Below, in pieces: positions 61,176 through 64,000 of a DNA stretch of 64,000 nucleotides. How positions within the stretch are numbered: the first letter of the stretch is position 1; each line of letters begins with the position of its first letter. Location: contig OZ025209.1 in NCBI GenBank assembly GCA_964019055.1, forward strand, positions 8,299,071-8,363,070. Direction: 5' to 3'. Made by a program: the position numbers and the translations under genes. The notes beneath the pieces were generated by a model, which worked only from the letters and a program-made list of their open reading frames with translations, did not search any database and was not told the DNA's origin. The stretch comes from Anthopleura xanthogrammica (Eukaryota > Cnidaria > Anthozoa > Actiniaria > Actiniidae).

Positions 61176-63151
61176 ATGAGCAAAAAGTGGGGGTTTCAGC
61201 AAACAGGTCACGCCGTCAGCGAAAAACCTGGTTTTGAGAGCCAAAATGGCCATTTTTCAGTTTTTTGGGCTAAAAAGTTTTTTTTTCCAGCAAAACAGTG
61301 TTTTGGACATCCAAAATGTGCTTTTCTCGGCCAAAACTTGCGTTTAGCAGTGAAAACGTCGTGTTTTGAGCAAAAGAAAATTCTCAGCAAATTTCAGATT
61401 TTCTCAGCAAAAAACAGTTTTTTTGACCAAAAAGCACCTTTACTCAGCCAAAAGCGCATTTTTTTTCGCCAAAAAGTCGTGTTTTTATCTCAAGAGGTAT
61501 TTTCATGAGCAAAAAGTGGGGGTTTCAGCAAACAGGTCACGCCGTCAGCGAAAAACCTGGTTTTGAGAGCCAAAATGGCCATTTTTCAGTTTTTTGGGCT
61601 AAAAAGTTTTTTTTTCCAGCAAAACAGTGTTTTGGTCATCCAAAATGTGCTTTTCTCGGCCAAAACTTGCGTTTAGCAGTGAAAACGTCGTGTTTTGAGC
61701 TAAAGAAAATTCTCAGCAAATTTCAGATTTTCTCAGCAAAAAAACAGTTTTTTTGACCAAAAAGCACCTTTACTCAGCCAAAACCGCATTTTTTTTCTCC
61801 AAAAAGTCGTGTTTTTATCTCAAGAGGTATTTTCATGAGCAAAAAGTGGGGGTTTCAGCAAACAGGTCACGCCGTCAGCGAAAAACCTGGTTTTGAGAGC
61901 CAAAATGGCCATTTTTCAGTTTTTTGGGCTAAAAAGTTTTTTTTTCCAGCAAAACAGTGTTTTGGTCATCCAAAATGTGCTTTTCTCGGCCAAAACTTGC
62001 GTTTAGCAGTGAAAACGTCGTGTTTTGAGCAAAAGAAAATTCTCAGCAAATTTCAGATTTTTTCAGCAAAAAACAGTTTTTTTGACCAAAAAGCACCTTT
62101 ACTCAGCCAAAACCGCATTTTTTTTCGCCAAAAAGTCGTGTTTTTATCTCAAGAGGTATTTTCATGAGCAAAAAGTGGGGGTTTCAGCAAACAGGTCACG
62201 CCGTCAGCGAAAAACCTGGTTTTGAGAGCCAAAATGGCCATTTTTCAGTTTTTTGGGCTAAAAAGTTTTTTTTTCCAGCAAAACAGTGTTTTGGACATCC
62301 AAAATGTGCTTTTCTCGGCCAAAACTTGCGTTTAGCAGTGAAAACGTCGTGTTTTGAGCAAAAGAAAATTCTCAGCAAATTTCAGATTTTCTCAGCAAAA
62401 AACAGTTTTTTTGACCAAAAAGCACCTTTACTCAGCCAAAAGCGCATTTTTTTTCGCCAAAAAGTCGTGTTTTTATCTCAAGAGGTATTTTCATGAGCAA
62501 AAAGTGGGGGTTTCAGCAAACAGGTCACGCCGTCAGCGAAAAACCTGGTTTTGAGAGCCAAAATGGCCATTTTTCAGTTTTTTGGGCTAAAAAGTTTTTT
62601 TTTCCAGCAAAACAGTGTTTTGGTCATCCAAAATGTGCTTTTCTCGGCCAAAACTTGCGTTTAGCAGTGAAAACGTCGTGTTTTGAGCAAAAGAAAATTC
62701 TCAGCAAATTTCAGATTTTCTCAGCAAAAAAACAGTTTTTTTGACCAAAAAGCACCTTTACTCAGCCAAAACCGCATTTTTTTTCTCCAAAAAGTCGTGT
62801 TTTTATCTCAAGAGGTATTTTCATGAGCAAAAAGTGGGGGTTTCAGCAAACAGGTCACGCCGTCAGCGAAAAACCTGGTTTTGAGAGCCAAAATGGCCAT
62901 TTTTCAGTTTTTTGGGCTAAAAAGTTTTTTTTTCCAGCAAAACAGTGTTTTGGTCATCCAAAATGTGCTTTTCTCGGCCAAAACTTGCGTTTAGCAGTGA
63001 AAACGTCGTGTTTTGAGCAAAAGAAAATTCTCAGCAAATTTCAGATTTTTTCAGCAAAAAACAGTTTTTTTGACCAAAAAGCACCTTTACTCAGCCAAAA
63101 CCGCATTTTTTTTCGCCAAAAAGTCGTGTTTTTATCTCAAGAGGTATTTTC
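61176..63151 (+). repeat. Two tandem copies of a 3-monomer unit (988 bp each)
   Basis: Units 61176-62163 and 62164-63151 share the same order: an ordinary G-form copy; a 330-bp GGTCATCC copy with seven A and TTTCTCC; then a GGTCATCC copy with GATTTTTTCAG. Only small differences separate them, such as GAGCTAAAG at 61701. This is a recent duplication. Confidence 0.85.
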
Positions 63152-63810
63152 ATGAGCAAAAAGTGGGGCTTTCAGCAAACAGGTCACGCCGTCAGCGAAA
63201 AACCTGGTTTTGAGAGCCAAAATGGCCATTTTTCAGTTTTTTGGGCTAAAAAGTTTTTTTTTCCAGCAAAACAGTGTTTTGGACATCCAAAATGTGCTTT
63301 TCTCGGCCAAAACTTGCGTTTAGCAGTGAAAACGTCGTGTTTTGAGCAAAAGAAAATTCTCAGCAAATTTCAGATTTTCTCAGCAAAAAAACAGTTTTTT
63401 TGACCAAAAAGCACCTTTACTCAGCCAAAACCGCATTTTTTTTCTCCAAAAAGTCGTGTTTTTATCTCAAGAGGTATTTTCATGAGCAAAAAGTGGGGGT
63501 TTCAGCAAACAGGTCACGCCGTCAGCGAAAAACCTGGTTTTGAGAGCCAAAATGGCCATTTTTCAGTTTTTTGGGCTAAAAAGTTTTTTTTCCCAGCAAA
63601 ACAGTGTTTTGGACATCCAAAATGTGCTTTTCTCGGCCAAAACTTGCGTTTAGCAGTGAAAACGTCGTGTTTTGAGCAAAAGAAAATTCTCAGCAAATTT
63701 CAGATTTTCTCAGCAAAAAACAGTTTTTTTGACCAAAAAGCACCTTTACTCAGCCAAAACCGCATTTTTTTTCGCCAAAAAGTCGTGTTTTTATCTCAAG
63801 AGGTATTTTC

Positions 63811-64000
63811 ATGAGCAAAAAGTGGGGGTTTCAGCAAACAGGTCACGCCGTCAGCGAAAAACCTGGTTTTGAGAGCCAAAATGGCCATTTTTCAGTTTTT
63901 TGGGCTAAAAAGTTTTTTTTTCCAGCAAAACAGTGTTTTGGACATCCAAAATGTGCTTTTCTCGGCCAAAACTTGCGTTTAGCAGTGAAAACGTCGTGTT
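63811..64000 (+). repeat. Partial monomer at the right edge
   Basis: The first 190 bp (p1-p190) of a further copy, ordinary at every site covered. The array continues beyond the window. Confidence 0.98.

Larger units (their letters stand above)
56238..63481 (+). repeat. GGTCATCC subfamily domain
   Basis: A to T at p132 (TTTTGGTCATCC) is confined to this part of the window: copies 56238, 57225, 58871, 60517, 61505, 61835, 62493 and 62823. Two lineages are visible. One has an extra A in the A6 run, mostly with TTTCTCCAAAAAG. The other has GATTTTTTCAG (C to T at p228). C at p279 dominates the domain. Confidence 0.75.
1..64000 (+). repeat. Satellite array, 329-bp monomer, about 195 copies
   Basis: The same 329-bp sequence recurs head to tail through the whole window. 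Successive ATGAGCAAAAAG landmarks fall at 146, 475, 804, 1134 and so on to 63811. There are 194 intervals, and their deviations from 329 (single-base indels, +20, +18, -2, -240) sum exactly to the observed span. Copies differ from each other at only a few positions each. No unique DNA, inversion or inserted element interrupts the array, and both ends are cut by the window. Known biology: arrays of this size and purity are eukaryotic satellite DNA kept homogeneous by unequal exchange and gene conversion. Inference: a heterochromatic locus. Centromeric identity cannot be decided from sequence alone. GC is about 38%. Confidence 0.99.

Noticed and set aside
146..63814. About 160 near-identical 110-codon genes in an operon-like chain
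   Set aside because: Other frames on both strands are open too, common variants are mostly amino-acid-changing, frameshifts spread freely, and no domain or codon-level constraint is visible. The whole array has the hallmarks of a satellite.
1..64000. One giant repeat protein encoded across monomers
   Set aside because: 329 leaves a remainder of 2 on division by 3, so the frame shifts at each copy and meets TGA. The longest frames (about 220 codons, 52531 and 54835) come from single indels.
1..64000. CRISPR array
   Set aside because: The whole 329-bp unit repeats with no short repeat separated by unique spacers, and there are no cas genes.
1..64000. Ribosomal spacer repeats, tRNA or other RNA genes
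   Set aside because: No rRNA, tRNA cloverleaf or Pol III box was recognised in the monomer on either strand.
1..64000. Pure assembly artefact (one monomer looped by the assembler)
   Set aside because: Copies carry many distinct, locally linked variants and indels that a looped consensus would not produce. Copy number may still be inexact.

Overview
The whole 64,000-base window is one uninterrupted head-to-tail satellite DNA array. The unit is a 329-bp monomer of about 38% GC (hand count on a consensus-like copy: 63 G and 62 C in 329). Taking the recurring ATGAGCAAAAAG as monomer position 1 (p1), the window opens at p185 of one copy, contains 194 consecutive units (193 full or nearly full, one cut down to 89 bp), and closes at p190 of the next. 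All units lie on the same strand. I see no unique sequence, inserted transposon, RNA gene or recognisable protein-coding gene, and the array runs off both ends.

Organism: a long, homogeneous, locally re-duplicated satellite is typical of eukaryotic heterochromatin (centromere, pericentromere, subtelomere or knob). The monomer is close to two nucleosome repeats. Nothing here names a species, and neither a position on the chromosome nor a centromeric role can be shown from the repeat alone. A bacterial origin is very unlikely but cannot be formally excluded.

Layout by scale. (1) Inside the monomer are about 15 degenerate units of roughly 20-22 bp (an AGC(C)AAAA block, a short GC-containing spacer, then a TTTT block). 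A-runs and T-runs alternate about every 10-11 bp, which predicts intrinsically curved DNA. (2) The 329-bp monomer is the homogenised unit. (3) Groups of monomers share private variants and repeat as local higher-order units, most often 3 monomers (about 987 bp: 5410-7383, 9687-11700, 12030-14003, 48912-50556, 61176-63151), also 4, 7 and 10. (4) Broad domains differ in variant composition, so the array is a mosaic of subfamilies.

Structural oddities: four copies carry the same 20-bp internal duplication, three carry a 2-bp deletion that makes CTCGAG, one has lost 240 bp, and many differ by 1 bp in homopolymer runs. Each monomer has a 110-codon open frame whose stop overlaps the next copy's start (ATGA), with an AAGAGG motif upstream. 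I treat this as a by-product of the repeat sequence, not a gene, and give the reasons. No genes work together here; any function would be structural (curvature, chromatin, protein binding).
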